From: Nitrospira sp. Ga0074138
GTDB taxonomy: Bacteria; Nitrospirota; Nitrospiria; Nitrospirales; Nitrospiraceae
NCBI GenBank assembly: GCA_001464735.1
Contig: LNDU01000058.1
Span: 1-32,459, forward strand
Direction: 5' to 3'
Length of the DNA: 32,459 nucleotides
The position numbers were made by a program, and so were the translations under genes. The notes beneath the pieces are model-generated. The model ran no database searches, was not told the origin of the DNA, and worked only from the letters and a program-made list of their open reading frames with translations. Every line of letters starts with the position of its first letter. Position 1 is the first letter of the stretch. This document shows positions 8,236 to 16,531 of the stretch, in pieces.

Positions 8236-9530
8236 GGCCGATCCTCCTTGCTGCCTGCGACGGAGCCTTGCATGGCCGCTGCGATCTGTTCCGGCAAGCG
8301 CACCGCCTGTCCCTCAGCCAGGCGTTGGACCCCGGCACTGACGACCAATTGTCCGGACACAACACCCGCGACGACGATGTGCTCTCCGTCCAGGGACTCG
8401 CCCAGCTGAACCGGTACGGATCTGACCGTGCTTGCCTCTTCGTTCACCAACCACACACGCGGGCGCTCAGGCTCATTCTGAGGGGTGAATACGGCCGAGA
8501 GCGGTACGGCGAGACGAGGCGATGTTGTTACAGGAATCCACACCGTCGCTGTCTTCCCAAGTCGTACTTCATCCTGTCCCTCAAGCAGTGTCGTCTTGAC
8601 GCGATAGGTGCGGCTGGCCGGGTCGGCCGCTGCTGCGATCTCGCGAATACGAGCCTGGATTTGTTTGTCGCCGCTGGCCCACAAAGTCACGCGGACTTTC
8701 TGATGGAGTTCAATTTCCGCCACGCGCTGCTCGGGAATATCGATATGGATTTCCTTTTCATCAAGCCGGGCCAGCTTCACGATCGGCTGACCGGCGGTCA
8801 CTACCTCTCCGATCTCGGCTTCCAGTGCGGTCACCACCCCGTCCCGATCCGCCAGCAGATCGGTGTACTGTAATTGGTTGGTCGCTTGGTTCAGTTGTGC
8901 GTGCAGCACTGCTACCCGTTCTCGCGCGGTGATGTATGCGGTGTCATGCCGGTCGAACTCGGCTGGACTAATGACCCGCTCGTTGAGGAGTTCGCGGTAA
9001 CGAGTCAGATCATCCCGCGCAAAATCCTGTTCCGCTCGAGCGGATTTGAGCTGGGCGTTCAGCGCGTCCCTTCCAAGTTGATAATCGTTGGAATCAAGCC
9101 TCGCTAAGCGCTGACCTTTGTGCACGCGATCACCCACCTCAACGAGACGGTCAATCATTTTGCCGGATACCCGGAAGGCTAAGGTCGTTTCGTATCGTGC
9201 CCGTACTTCCCCAGCGAAACTCATCACCCCTGCGGCAGCTTCATCGCCGATTCGAACGACCTTCACAGGCCGAATAACCTGCTGGGATTGTTTGTCTTGA
9301 GGGGTGCACCCAAGAAACATCATGAGTGGCAGCAGCAGGCAAGCAAGTAATTTGCCTCGCACGTGCACGATCGAGGAAAATGGTGTGTTTCCCAAGATCG
9401 AAGACCGCCAGAAGTCTGCTCGTCGTTTTGCATAAGCACATATCAGAGACTCCTTCTCGAGATGGAGCAGTGCGGCTTGGAACCAAATTTTCTCGAGCGC
9501 TGCCGTGATCAACTTTATTGGTTTTGTCAT
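8232..9530 (-). CDS. RND periplasmic adaptor (membrane fusion protein), lipoprotein
   Basis: 432 residues from ATG 9530, which has a good ribosome-binding site (GAGGGAGAG just upstream). The adaptor domains are clear: a beta-barrel/lipoyl half starting near IRPVKVVRIG, GKMIDRLVEVGDRVHKGQRL, an alpha-helical hairpin (LKSARAEQDFARDDLTRYREL), then DRDGVVTALEAEIGEVVTAGQ and the C-terminal barrel. It bridges the RND pump and the channel encoded downstream. Oddity: the lipoprotein signal KLLACLLLPLMMFLGC (Cys75) sits behind about 58 non-hydrophobic residues with no recognisable domain. A GTG at 9362 would give a textbook lipoprotein signal but lacks a ribosome-binding site, so either start is possible. 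Its stop overlaps the pump start by 4 bp. Confidence 0.9.
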   Translation of the reverse strand: MTKPIKLITAALEKIWFQAALLHLEKESLICAYAKRRADFWRSSILGNTPFSSIVHVRGKLLACLLLPLMMFLGCTPQDKQSQQVIRPVKVVRIGDEAAAGVMSFAGEVRARYETTLAFRVSGKMIDRLVEVGDRVHKGQRLARLDSNDYQLGRDALNAQLKSARAEQDFARDDLTRYRELLNERVISPAEFDRHDTAYITARERVAVLHAQLNQATNQLQYTDLLADRDGVVTALEAEIGEVVTAGQPIVKLARLDEKEIHIDIPEQRVAEIELHQKVRVTLWASGDKQIQARIREIAAAADPASRTYRVKTTLLEGQDEVRLGKTATVWIPVTTSPRLAVPLSAVFTPQNEPERPRVWLVNEEASTVRSVPVQLGESLDGEHIVVAGVVSGQLVVSAGVQRLAEGQAVRLPEQIAAAMQGSVAGSKEDRP

Positions 9531-9540
9531 ATTGTCTCTC

Positions 9541-9600
9541 CCTCGTGGTTTCGTGCTCGGCAAGTGCAAATGGTATATTGTTGTATATGCAATTACAAAA
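9541..9600 (-). promoter_or_regulatory. Second MarR-type operator and overlapping promoter of the efflux genes
   Basis: At 9577-9596 the sequence matches the central 20 bp of the marR palindrome (10085-10104) at 16 of 20 positions, including TTGTATATGCAA (9581-9592) against TTGCATATGCAA. On the minus strand a promoter-like TTGTAA, 17-bp spacer and TACCAT overlap this site, just upstream of the adaptor start at 9530. A repressor bound here would block the promoter. The site lies in the gap between marR and the adaptor gene, so the efflux genes probably have their own regulated start in addition to read-through from marR. Confidence 0.6.
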
Positions 9601-9614
9601 TCAAAAAAACTCGT

Positions 9615-10064
9615 CTACCTCGTCGGAAATCCGAACTTGCTGGCTCCGAGGTTTTTTAAAAGTGTCTCACCCTCATCCCCGATCAGCTTTCGCGCACGAT
9701 CCTGCGCCTTTCGCCAAGACGGAACGATTTGATTCAGAAGATCACGACCTTTTGCAGTGACCTGCAACGGCGAGCCTCGACCGTCTTCTCCATCGATACG
9801 CTCTTCTATCCAACCATTGGTCAGCATTATCTTGAGATTCCGGGTCAGCGTTGATGGATCGAGGTGAAGACGCTTTCCAATGTCGATACGTCGAACGGGG
9901 CCGATTCTCGCCACAACGACCAGGAGATTAAGTTGTGTTGCTTTCAGACCATAGGAACGTAATTCATTATCGTAGATTCCTGTGAGAACACGATTGAGTA
10001 CACGTGCACGACTCAACAGACACTCACATCCTATCTGTTCAAGAATATCTTTATTGTGTCTCAT
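9615..10064 (-). CDS. MarR-family transcriptional regulator of the efflux operon
   Basis: 149 residues from ATG 10064. The winged helix-turn-helix reads LKATQLNLLVVVARIGPVRR, then IGKRLHLDPSTLTRNLKIMLTNGWIEER and the wing DGRGSPLQVTAKGRDLL; N- and C-terminal helices provide the dimer interface. MarR proteins are usually repressors released by small ligands or by oxidation; C13 and C15 near the N-terminus are the only visible cysteines. The gene heads the operon marR > adaptor > pump-channel on the same strand. The palindromes at 10081-10108 and 9577-9596 indicate autoregulation plus direct control of the efflux genes. Confidence 0.93.
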   Translation of the reverse strand: MRHNKDILEQIGCECLLSRARVLNRVLTGIYDNELRSYGLKATQLNLLVVVARIGPVRRIDIGKRLHLDPSTLTRNLKIMLTNGWIEERIDGEDGRGSPLQVTAKGRDLLNQIVPSWRKAQDRARKLIGDEGETLLKNLGASKFGFPTR

Positions 10065-10080
10065 TTCTGTACCTCACCGA

Positions 10081-10108
10081 CCATATAGTTGCATATGCAA
10101 CTATATGG
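10081..10108. promoter_or_regulatory. Perfect 28-bp palindrome, predicted MarR operator
   Basis: The half-site CCATATAGTTGCAT is followed directly by its exact reverse complement, giving a 28-bp dyad with no mismatch and no spacer. It lies 17-44 bp upstream of the marR ATG. On the minus strand a TTGACG hexamer (10114-10109) abuts it and the palindrome occupies the spacer/-10 region, as expected for an autorepression site. The core TTGCATATGCAA resembles typical MarR/MexR-type operators in size and symmetry. A related copy precedes the efflux genes. Confidence 0.8.
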
Positions 10109-10245
10109 CGTCAAGAAAAACTTGGCGCGAAAGAAAATGGCTGCAAGTATATTGCCCACTTAATTTGCAGACAGTTTCTCGAATGTTTTGCTCCGCTTAA
10201 ATCGCATACGGGCCTATTCCACCTTATTCTGAATAAAATTTCTAA

Positions 10246-10548
10246 GCAGTTGTCCTCCTTTCGGATCCCGTCCCCTCGGCGATCGTCGAGCTCAATCGAG
10301 CAGTGGCGGTTGCCATGCGTGACGGACCGGCCAAAGGCTTGGAGTTGGTCGATGCGCTCTTGAAGCGCGGTAAGTTAGCGCAGTATCATCTGGCGCATGC
10401 CACACGGGCTGATTTCTGCCGAAGACTTACCAAGAAAACTGACGCCCGTGTCTCCTACCAACGTGCGTTGGGACTGGCGAAACAAGAACCGGAGCGGCGT
10501 TTTCTAGAAAAGAGGTTGAACGAGTTGCTGGACCGCGCCGAGCCTTGA
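10246..10548 (+). pseudogene. C-terminal remnant of an ECF sigma factor
   Basis: In frame from just after a TAA at 10243-10245 the sequence reads DPVPSAIVELNRAVAVAMRD, GLELVDALLKRG, YHLAHATRADFCRRL, then a Tyr-Gln-Arg-Ala-Leu helix and EPERRFLEKRLNEL before TGA 10546-10548. This is the C-terminal TPR-like extension (DUF6596-type) of large ECF sigma-70 factors. The sigma-2 and sigma-4 domains are absent; sequence upstream of about 10260 no longer resembles the family. The fragment cannot act as a sigma factor. A start at GTG 10303 or ATG 10315 could still express about 80 residues, but nothing supports that. Confidence 0.8.
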
Positions 10549-10844
10549 CGATCGGTATGATCAGCGACCCTTGCCGACCACACCGATGGCTATTCTTTCC
10601 TACAACTCTTCACCTATTCAATCTTGCATAGCGCAACACCGCGTAGCGTTGACGAACAGGGGCTAGCGCTATGGAGACAAAAATTTGATAACATAACCTG
10701 AAGCGACTCCCCCAGCACCCAGCTGCTATTGGTTCTGTCCCTTTCCGGGAGGGCTGGGGGTAAAGGGAGTTTTCGAATGCATCCTTCACAATTGATGTTG
10801 TCACAACCAAAGTCTTCGTTGTTAGGGGTTTGAGCATATTTCTC
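10549..10844. other. Intergenic region upstream of the second RND operon
   Basis: No gene is seen. Two inverted repeats are visible: CATAGCGC (10627-10634) with GCGCTATG (10666-10673), and CCCCCAGC (10709-10716) with GCTGGGGG (10753-10760). Neither is followed by a T-tract. I could not assign a convincing promoter for the adaptor gene at 10845. Confidence 0.5.
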
Positions 10845-11972
10845 ATGAATCGTCAGAATTGGCTGGGGTCAGTCTTACTTGTCTGCTTCGTGCTCCTGAT
10901 CGGCGTCGGTCTGGGCGCGTGGAAGTACGAATCCATTCAGGGCGATCAGGCCGCTTCGGCCAATCAGCCCGAACCCATGGAGACCGTGACCATCGCCGTT
11001 GCACGAGCGATTGACCACCGCCAGAGCACGACTTCGATCGGGACGGTCCTTGCGCTGCGTTCGATCACCTTAAAGAACGAACTGGCAGGGACGGTTCGCG
11101 AAGTCCGGCTCACACCCGGGCAGATTGTCGAAGCAGGCACACTGCTCGTCGCGCTCGATGTCTCGGTCGAAGAGGCCGACCTTCGGGCACAAGAAGCCCA
11201 GGTCGCACTCGCCAAGACCGTCCTCAATCGCAGACAAAACCTCAGCCAGGAACTCGCGACCACTCAAGAAGAAGTCGATCGGGCACGCGCAGACTTGGAT
11301 GTGGCACAGGCCCAGATTGCACGCACCAAGGCGATCATTGCCAAGAAGACGATCCGCGCCCCCTTCCGTGCGAGAGTGGGTATCGCGGATGTCCATCCCG
11401 GGCAGTATCTTGACGAGGGAACACTCTTGACGACATTGCAAGGCGTCGGTGACGCAGTGCATGTCGATTTCACAGTGGCGCAGCAGGTGGCTGCGGGCTT
11501 ACGAGTCGGCGAATCCGTCGAGATACTTACAGCCATTGATTCTTCCGCTATCGTAGCCAAGATTGTTGCGCTCGACGCACGCGTTGACCCGACCACTCGG
11601 AACGCCATGATCCGTGCCAGAATCGAAGGCACCCGCAATCTTCCATCACCAGGCGCTTCGGTACGCGTCCGGGTTCCGGTCGGTCCCCAGCGAACAGTCG
11701 TCGCCATCCCGGTCAGTGCGTTGCGCAAGGGGCCAGGAGGCGACCAAGTGTTCGTCATCGCGCTGGACAAGGATGGCCACAAACGAGTCCATACCCGGCA
11801 GGTTGAAAGCGGCCCCATGTTCGGCGACGAGATCGTGATCCATGCCGGTCTGACGGCAGGCGAGCACATCGCTGCCGTGGGCTCGTTTAAGCTTCGTGAC
11901 GGGATCCTCGTTGCAGTCGCTGAATCTGTCGGGAGTAACCCGAAAGAGAATCACGAGACCGGGAACCCATAG
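10845..11972 (+). CDS. RND periplasmic adaptor (membrane fusion protein)
   Basis: 375 residues from ATG 10845; a TTG at 10830 would add five. An uncleaved N-terminal anchor (WLGSVLLVCFVLLIGVGLGAW) is followed by the lipoyl/barrel-sandwich half (LKNELAGTVREVRLTPGQIV), a helical hairpin (QEAQVALAKTVLNRRQNLSQ to ARADLDVAQAQIARTKAI), then KKTIRAPFRARVGIADVHPG, and a barrel ending in a membrane-proximal domain. It has no lipobox, unlike the adaptor at 8232-9530. It sits 10 bp upstream of the pump gene and so forms an adaptor-pump operon; no outer-membrane factor follows, so the system would have to borrow one. Confidence 0.92.
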   Translation: MNRQNWLGSVLLVCFVLLIGVGLGAWKYESIQGDQAASANQPEPMETVTIAVARAIDHRQSTTSIGTVLALRSITLKNELAGTVREVRLTPGQIVEAGTLLVALDVSVEEADLRAQEAQVALAKTVLNRRQNLSQELATTQEEVDRARADLDVAQAQIARTKAIIAKKTIRAPFRARVGIADVHPGQYLDEGTLLTTLQGVGDAVHVDFTVAQQVAAGLRVGESVEILTAIDSSAIVAKIVALDARVDPTTRNAMIRARIEGTRNLPSPGASVRVRVPVGPQRTVVAIPVSALRKGPGGDQVFVIALDKDGHKRVHTRQVESGPMFGDEIVIHAGLTAGEHIAAVGSFKLRDGILVAVAESVGSNPKENHETGNP

Positions 11973-11982
11973 ACCGATCATC

Positions 11983-14900
11983 ATGCCGCGAGACACGACC
12001 CGAACATCGTTCACCGACGTCTTCATCAAACATCCTGTGTTGGCCATCGTTGTCAACCTGGTCATCCTCCTCGCCGGCTGGCGCGCAATGACATCACTCC
12101 CAGTCCAGCAGTATCCCAAGATCGAAAACTCGTTGGTCGCCATCACCACCCTCTACTACGGCGCCGGCGCCGATACTGTTCGTGGGTTCATCAGTACACC
12201 GATCGAACGGGTGGTCTCCGCCATCAGCGGCGTTGACTATGTCGAATCGACCAGCCGCGCCGGAGTCAGCACCGTGACCGTCCATCTGAAATTAAACCAC
12301 AGCAGTACGGCAGCGCTGGCAGAGGTCACCGCACGACTCCAGCAGGTACGATCGGAACTGCCTCCGGAAGCCGAGCCATCTGCGATCGAGATCCAGCGAG
12401 CCGATCGACCCTACGCATCGTTCTACTTGAGTTTCAGTTCGACGGAGCGTCCGGTCCCCGCCGTCACCGACTGGCTGCTACGCACGTTACAACCCCAGCT
12501 CGCAACGTTACCCGGCGTCCAACGAGTCACGTTCGAAGGTGAGCGACAGGTCGCCATGCGTATTTGGATCGACCCTGACCGACTCGCGGCCCTCAACCTC
12601 TCGCCCGGCGACGTCCAGGGTGCACTTCGTCGAAACAACTATTTGGCGGCGGTCGGCCGCACAAAAGGAAATCAGGTCCAGGTCAACCTGCTTGCCAATA
12701 CCGATCTTCGTTCCACGGGTGAATTTGAGGAGCTGATCGTCGCCGATCGGAACGGGGCCATCGTGCGGCTCAAGGACGTCGCGCGAATCGAACGGGGAGC
12801 CGAAGAAGCCACGATCATTGCGAAGTACGATGAGACGGAAGGCGTGTATCTCGGCATCTGGTCGGTACCCGGCGCAAACGAAATCGACGTCGGGCACCGG
12901 CTACGCGACGAGATCGAACGTATCCGGCCGACCCTCCCGAGCGATATCGACATGAAACTCGTCTGGGACGGTACGATGTTCATTCGGAACGCCCTGACGG
13001 AAATCACCAAGACGTTATCCGAAACGATCCTGATCGTCGCCCTTGTGGTGTTCCTGTTTATGGGATCGGTCCGTACAGCCATTGTGCCGCTCGTGGCCAT
13101 ACCGATATCGTTGATCGGAACCGCCCTCTTCATGGCCGCGTTCGGATTCAGCCTGAATCTCCTCACCCTGCTCGCCATCGTGCTGTCCGTCGGTCTGGTG
13201 GTAGACGATGCCATCGTGGTCGTTGAGAACGTGGAACGGCATGTGCGTCTGGGCCAATCTCGAATCGAGGCCGCGCAAGCCGCCGCACGGGAGCTGCTGG
13301 GCCCGATCGTTGCGATGACGATCACGCTCGCGGCCGTCTATGCCCCGATCGGCTTCCAAGGCGGGCTGACCGGTTCCTTGTTCCTAGAGTTTGCGATCAC
13401 ACTGGCCGTGGCCGTCGTGCTCTCTGGTGTCGTCGCGATCACGCTGTCGCCGGTGATGAGCTCGCGGTTCGTCCATCCGCGAGGCAAGGAAGGTCGCTTG
13501 ACCGCGTTCGTCAACCGACGCTTCGAAGAAGCGCGCGCGTTCTACGCCAGGCTACTCGACGGCACTCTCACCATGCGATGGGGAGTTGTGGTGGCCGCGC
13601 TCCTGATCGTGCTTGCAGCCTGGCCGCTCTATCACTTCTCCCGTCAGGAGTTGGCTCCTGTAGAAGATCAGAACCACATCAGCCTCTTCTTCGAAGCGTC
13701 GCCGGACTCCACGGTCCAGGCCACCAACCGACAACACTTCCGGATCGTCAACGCCATCACGGCCATCCCTGGGGCGGACTACACCTGGTCGCTCACCACG
13801 GCATGGGGAGGCTTCGGCGGCGTGGTCGCGAAGGATTGGCACGATCGCGCTCGCTCAACCGAGGAGATGTACGACGACGTGTTCAGTGCCGTGTCACAAG
13901 TGCCGGGACTCCGTGTATTCCCCAGACTAGACCCGCCGCTCCCCACCCCTGGTCAGTACGACGTGGAGTTGATCTTGCAGAGCGATGCACCGGCCGAACA
14001 GATGCTTGAAGCAGTCAGGGCCGTCCTGGGCGCAGGCTGGCAGAGCGGCAAGTTCTTGTATGTGGACACCGACCTCAAAATCGACCTCCCCCAAGCCCGC
14101 GTCGTGTTAGATCGTGAGCGGCTCGCGGATTTGGGATTCGACCTGGCCGGAGTCGGTCGTGAGCTGGGCACCATGCTCGGCGGCGGGTATGTCAACCGGT
14201 TCAACTATTTCGACCGCAGCTACAAGGTCATTCCTCAACTTGGCGACAAGGATCGCGCAACGGTCGATCCATTACTCGATCTCAAAATCAAGACACCGGG
14301 CGGCCAATTGGTCCCGGTGTCGACATTCACCCATATCGAAACAAGCACTGCGCCGCGCACATTGAATCGATTCCAGCAACGCAACGCCGTCCGCATCTTC
14401 GGAGGCCTGAAACCCGGCTTCACCAAGGAACAGGGGCTCCGTGTGCTTGAAACCGCGGCAGCCTCAAGTGGCCCGCGCGTGGTCATGGACTATGCCGGCG
14501 AGTCACGGCAACTCCGCCAGGAGGGAGCGGCACTCACCGTCACGCTCGGCTTCGCGGTGGTCCTGATCTATTTGGTACTGGCTGCTCAGTTCAAGAGCTT
14601 CCGCGATCCCTTGATCGTCTTGCTTGGCTCGGTCCCACTTGCAATGTCCGGCGCCCTGGTGGTGAGTTTTCTCGACCTCACCACGATCAATATTTACTCC
14701 CAGGTCGGGCTGATCACGCTGGTGGGATTGATCGCAAAAAACGGCATCCTCATCGTGGAGTTCGCCAATCAACTGCAGGCTCGCGGATATTCCCGGCTGA
14801 CGGCGGTGCGCGAGGCCTCGCTGACGAGACTGCGGCCGGTGCTGATGACCTCAGCCGCCACCGTCTTCGGTCACCTCCCCCTAGTCTTGGCAACGGGTCC

Positions 14901-15090
14901 CGGTGCAGCGGCCCGTAACAGTATTGGCATGGTGTTGGTCACCGGCATGACCGTCGGCACGATCTTCACCCTCTTTGTGGTGCCGGTCTTTTACTCACTG
15001 ATCGCCGCAGAACATCAACCGATGGAACCACATACAACACCGGACGAAGTCGGGCCTGAGGAGCTGACCTTGGCAGAAGCACAGGCGTAA
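11983..15090 (+). CDS. RND efflux pump permease (HAE1/AcrB class)
   Basis: 1035 residues from ATG 11983, the normal length for the family. An in-frame start at 11896 would overlap the adaptor gene and adds residues without domain character. The first helix is at about 19-32, the porter domain follows, and helix 4 holds LSVGLVVDDAIVVVENVERH with the proton-relay pair D408/D409. The second half repeats the layout, ending GLIAKNGILIVEFANQLQAR and MTSAATVFGHLPLVLATGPG. It resembles the MexF/MdtB branch of multidrug pumps more than the metal (CzcA) branch, which I infer from the motif wording only. It forms one operon with the adaptor directly upstream and has no visible dedicated regulator. Confidence 0.94.
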   Translation: MPRDTTRTSFTDVFIKHPVLAIVVNLVILLAGWRAMTSLPVQQYPKIENSLVAITTLYYGAGADTVRGFISTPIERVVSAISGVDYVESTSRAGVSTVTVHLKLNHSSTAALAEVTARLQQVRSELPPEAEPSAIEIQRADRPYASFYLSFSSTERPVPAVTDWLLRTLQPQLATLPGVQRVTFEGERQVAMRIWIDPDRLAALNLSPGDVQGALRRNNYLAAVGRTKGNQVQVNLLANTDLRSTGEFEELIVADRNGAIVRLKDVARIERGAEEATIIAKYDETEGVYLGIWSVPGANEIDVGHRLRDEIERIRPTLPSDIDMKLVWDGTMFIRNALTEITKTLSETILIVALVVFLFMGSVRTAIVPLVAIPISLIGTALFMAAFGFSLNLLTLLAIVLSVGLVVDDAIVVVENVERHVRLGQSRIEAAQAAARELLGPIVAMTITLAAVYAPIGFQGGLTGSLFLEFAITLAVAVVLSGVVAITLSPVMSSRFVHPRGKEGRLTAFVNRRFEEARAFYARLLDGTLTMRWGVVVAALLIVLAAWPLYHFSRQELAPVEDQNHISLFFEASPDSTVQATNRQHFRIVNAITAIPGADYTWSLTTAWGGFGGVVAKDWHDRARSTEEMYDDVFSAVSQVPGLRVFPRLDPPLPTPGQYDVELILQSDAPAEQMLEAVRAVLGAGWQSGKFLYVDTDLKIDLPQARVVLDRERLADLGFDLAGVGRELGTMLGGGYVNRFNYFDRSYKVIPQLGDKDRATVDPLLDLKIKTPGGQLVPVSTFTHIETSTAPRTLNRFQQRNAVRIFGGLKPGFTKEQGLRVLETAAASSGPRVVMDYAGESRQLRQEGAALTVTLGFAVVLIYLVLAAQFKSFRDPLIVLLGSVPLAMSGALVVSFLDLTTINIYSQVGLITLVGLIAKNGILIVEFANQLQARGYSRLTAVREASLTRLRPVLMTSAATVFGHLPLVLATGPGAAARNSIGMVLVTGMTVGTIFTLFVVPVFYSLIAAEHQPMEPHTTPDEVGPEELTLAEAQA

Positions 15091-15250
15091 ACTATATTGA
15101 AACGACCGTCGACACCCCTCATGATACTCGGGGTACTTGTGTGAACTGAGACCTTGGAGAGGGCCATCGCTCTCACAACACCACCGTATCTCCTCATGCG
15201 GTACCTGATTTGACCGACCCAACACACCGGTCTTTAGAAAAGGAAAGACT

Positions 15251-15877
15251 ATGAACCACAAGTTGCCATTCAGGTCTTTAGGCGCGTTAGTTGTCGTATT
15301 CTCCCTCACCGGTTGTGCCCAATGGAACTATCAAGACATGAGCGACCCCTCACGGGATGTGTGGCAGAAACCACAAGGGGTCGTTGAAAAACTGTCCCTC
15401 GCGCGGGGAGCGAGGGTGGCAGACTTGGGGGCCGGCGTAGGCTACTTTACCTGGCACCTTGCCAAGGCGGTCGGGGCCAGAGGAACAGTCTATGCGGTTG
15501 ATACCAAGGAGAGCGCGATCAACATGATCATCAAGGAAATGGTTGCCCGAGGGACCCCGAATGTCCGACCGGTCCGGGCCGAGCCGCACGATCCAAGACT
15601 TCCGGAACCCGTCGACCTGGTGTTCAGTTGCGATGTCTATCATGACATGAACGATCGAGTGGACTATTTTCGGTCCCTCGCCTCATCGCTGCGACCAGGC
15701 GGCCGCGTCGCGATTCTCGATTATCATCCTCGTGGATTCTTGTCCAGCATGTTCGGTCACAGGACCGCGAAAGAAGAGGTCCGACGCGAGATGGAAGCCG
15801 CCGGCTATCGGCTTCTGAACGATTACGATGTCGTCGACAGCCAGCACTTCCAGATTTTCGCGAAGGCGGAGCGGTAG
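15251..15877 (+). CDS. Predicted lipoprotein with class I SAM-methyltransferase fold
   Basis: 208 residues; ATG 15251 follows a purine-rich ribosome-binding site (AAAGGAAAG). The N-terminus has a signal peptide with lipobox SLTGC (Cys22). The methyltransferase fold begins near residue 43: motif I ARVADLGAGVGYF (about 54-66), an acidic strand end VYAVD, then VDLVFSCDVYHDMND and SLRPGGRVAILDYHP. Class I methyltransferases of this type use cytoplasmic SAM, so a lipobox in front of the fold is unexpected. The protein may bind something other than SAM, stay inward facing, or have a mispredicted signal. Its last 103 bp recur at 84 % identity at 26325-26427. Substrate unknown. Confidence 0.85.
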   Translation: MNHKLPFRSLGALVVVFSLTGCAQWNYQDMSDPSRDVWQKPQGVVEKLSLARGARVADLGAGVGYFTWHLAKAVGARGTVYAVDTKESAINMIIKEMVARGTPNVRPVRAEPHDPRLPEPVDLVFSCDVYHDMNDRVDYFRSLASSLRPGGRVAILDYHPRGFLSSMFGHRTAKEEVRREMEAAGYRLLNDYDVVDSQHFQIFAKAER

Positions 15878-15889
15878 GAGCCGGTTACT

Positions 15890-16097
15890 CTAGCAGGCTG
15901 CGGAAAAACCATTTTGATCAGCTAGAAATTCGCGATGATCGAGAGTCTCGGCCTTACCCAGGAAATCCTCCAGGATGGTCAAAAAGGCCGTCCAGCAAGG
16001 CCGCAGCGAGCGAAGAGGCGAACCGTACGCTTTCGGTACGTTGAGCCTCTGAGCGATGCGAGAACGACGCTGGCGGACTTTTTCAGCATCCTGCTAG
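15890..16097. repeat. Long imperfect-palindrome repeat (MITE/REP-like)
   Basis: A 208-bp element bounded by CTAGCAGGCTGCGGAAAAA on the left and its near reverse complement on the right (17 of 19 positions). Inside, a second dyad centres near 16034-16038, where AACCGTACG and CGGTACGTT flank CTTT; the arms reach outwards through GAGGC/GCCTC and CCAGC/GCTGG blocks. On the minus strand the right half reads GCTGAAAAAGTCCGCCAGCG. I associate this sequence, and its spurious translations, with intergenic repeats in Nitrospira genomes; that is recollection, not a search. It carries no gene and begins 13 bp after the methyltransferase stop. Only one copy was noticed in this window. Confidence 0.75.
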
Positions 16098-16140
16098 GTG
16101 CACGGCTCGGTCACAGAGGTTGCGACCAAGCTATCCCGTC

Positions 16141-16503
16141 CTACGTCTCCATCATTTCCAACCGAGGATCAAACTCGTGTCCGCAAGACGTGCACCGGAT
16201 GCAATCCGACTCCACCGTGAATTCGTCGGAACGAATCCCCATGCCGCCACAATCCGGACACCGGGTGAGGTGAACTTTCTGGTCATTCACCGTTTCGTAT
16301 TGCACTCCGTGTAGGCAGTACACCGGTTTTCCGTAAAGCAGCCATGGTTTGCCTGCCTTGTCGATCACGGGCAAGAGGAGGTAATGATGGTTCACATAGT
16401 CCTCTAGCTCACCACGACTCGCGAAACCGTCTTTGATCAGTTTGCCGGACACTGCCTCGTACAAGCCACTGCCGTTCACGATCACTTTGGTTGGTCCCAT
16501 CAT
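16141..16503 (-). CDS. Small zinc-ribbon protein of unknown function
   Basis: 120 residues. The tandem ATG codons at 16503 and 16500 follow a strong ribosome-binding site (GGGGAGGCGAG). The C-terminal third contains CPDC (82-85) and CIRCTSCG (101-108), a likely four-Cys zinc ribbon with one extra Cys. The N-terminal part (GSGLYEAVSGKLIKDGFASR and YVNHHYLLLPVIDKAGKPWL) is soluble and matches nothing I recognise. It lies 28 bp downstream of the CBS-domain gene on the same strand and is probably co-transcribed with it. Confidence 0.75.
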   Translation of the reverse strand: MMGPTKVIVNGSGLYEAVSGKLIKDGFASRGELEDYVNHHYLLLPVIDKAGKPWLLYGKPVYCLHGVQYETVNDQKVHLTRCPDCGGMGIRSDEFTVESDCIRCTSCGHEFDPRLEMMET

Positions 16504-16531
16504 CTCGCCTCCCCGATTGACGTGAATGTGG

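Noticed and set aside
15113..15171. Short stems (ACCCC/GGGGT, GAGAG/CTCTC) after the second pump gene as a terminator
   Set aside because: Stems of 5 bp with long loops and no T-tract are expected by chance.
15935..16273. 112-residue ORF over the palindromic repeat
   Set aside because: Most of it is translation of the repeat itself (ADFFSILL-type peptide), a common spurious call, and it then runs antisense into the zinc-ribbon gene.
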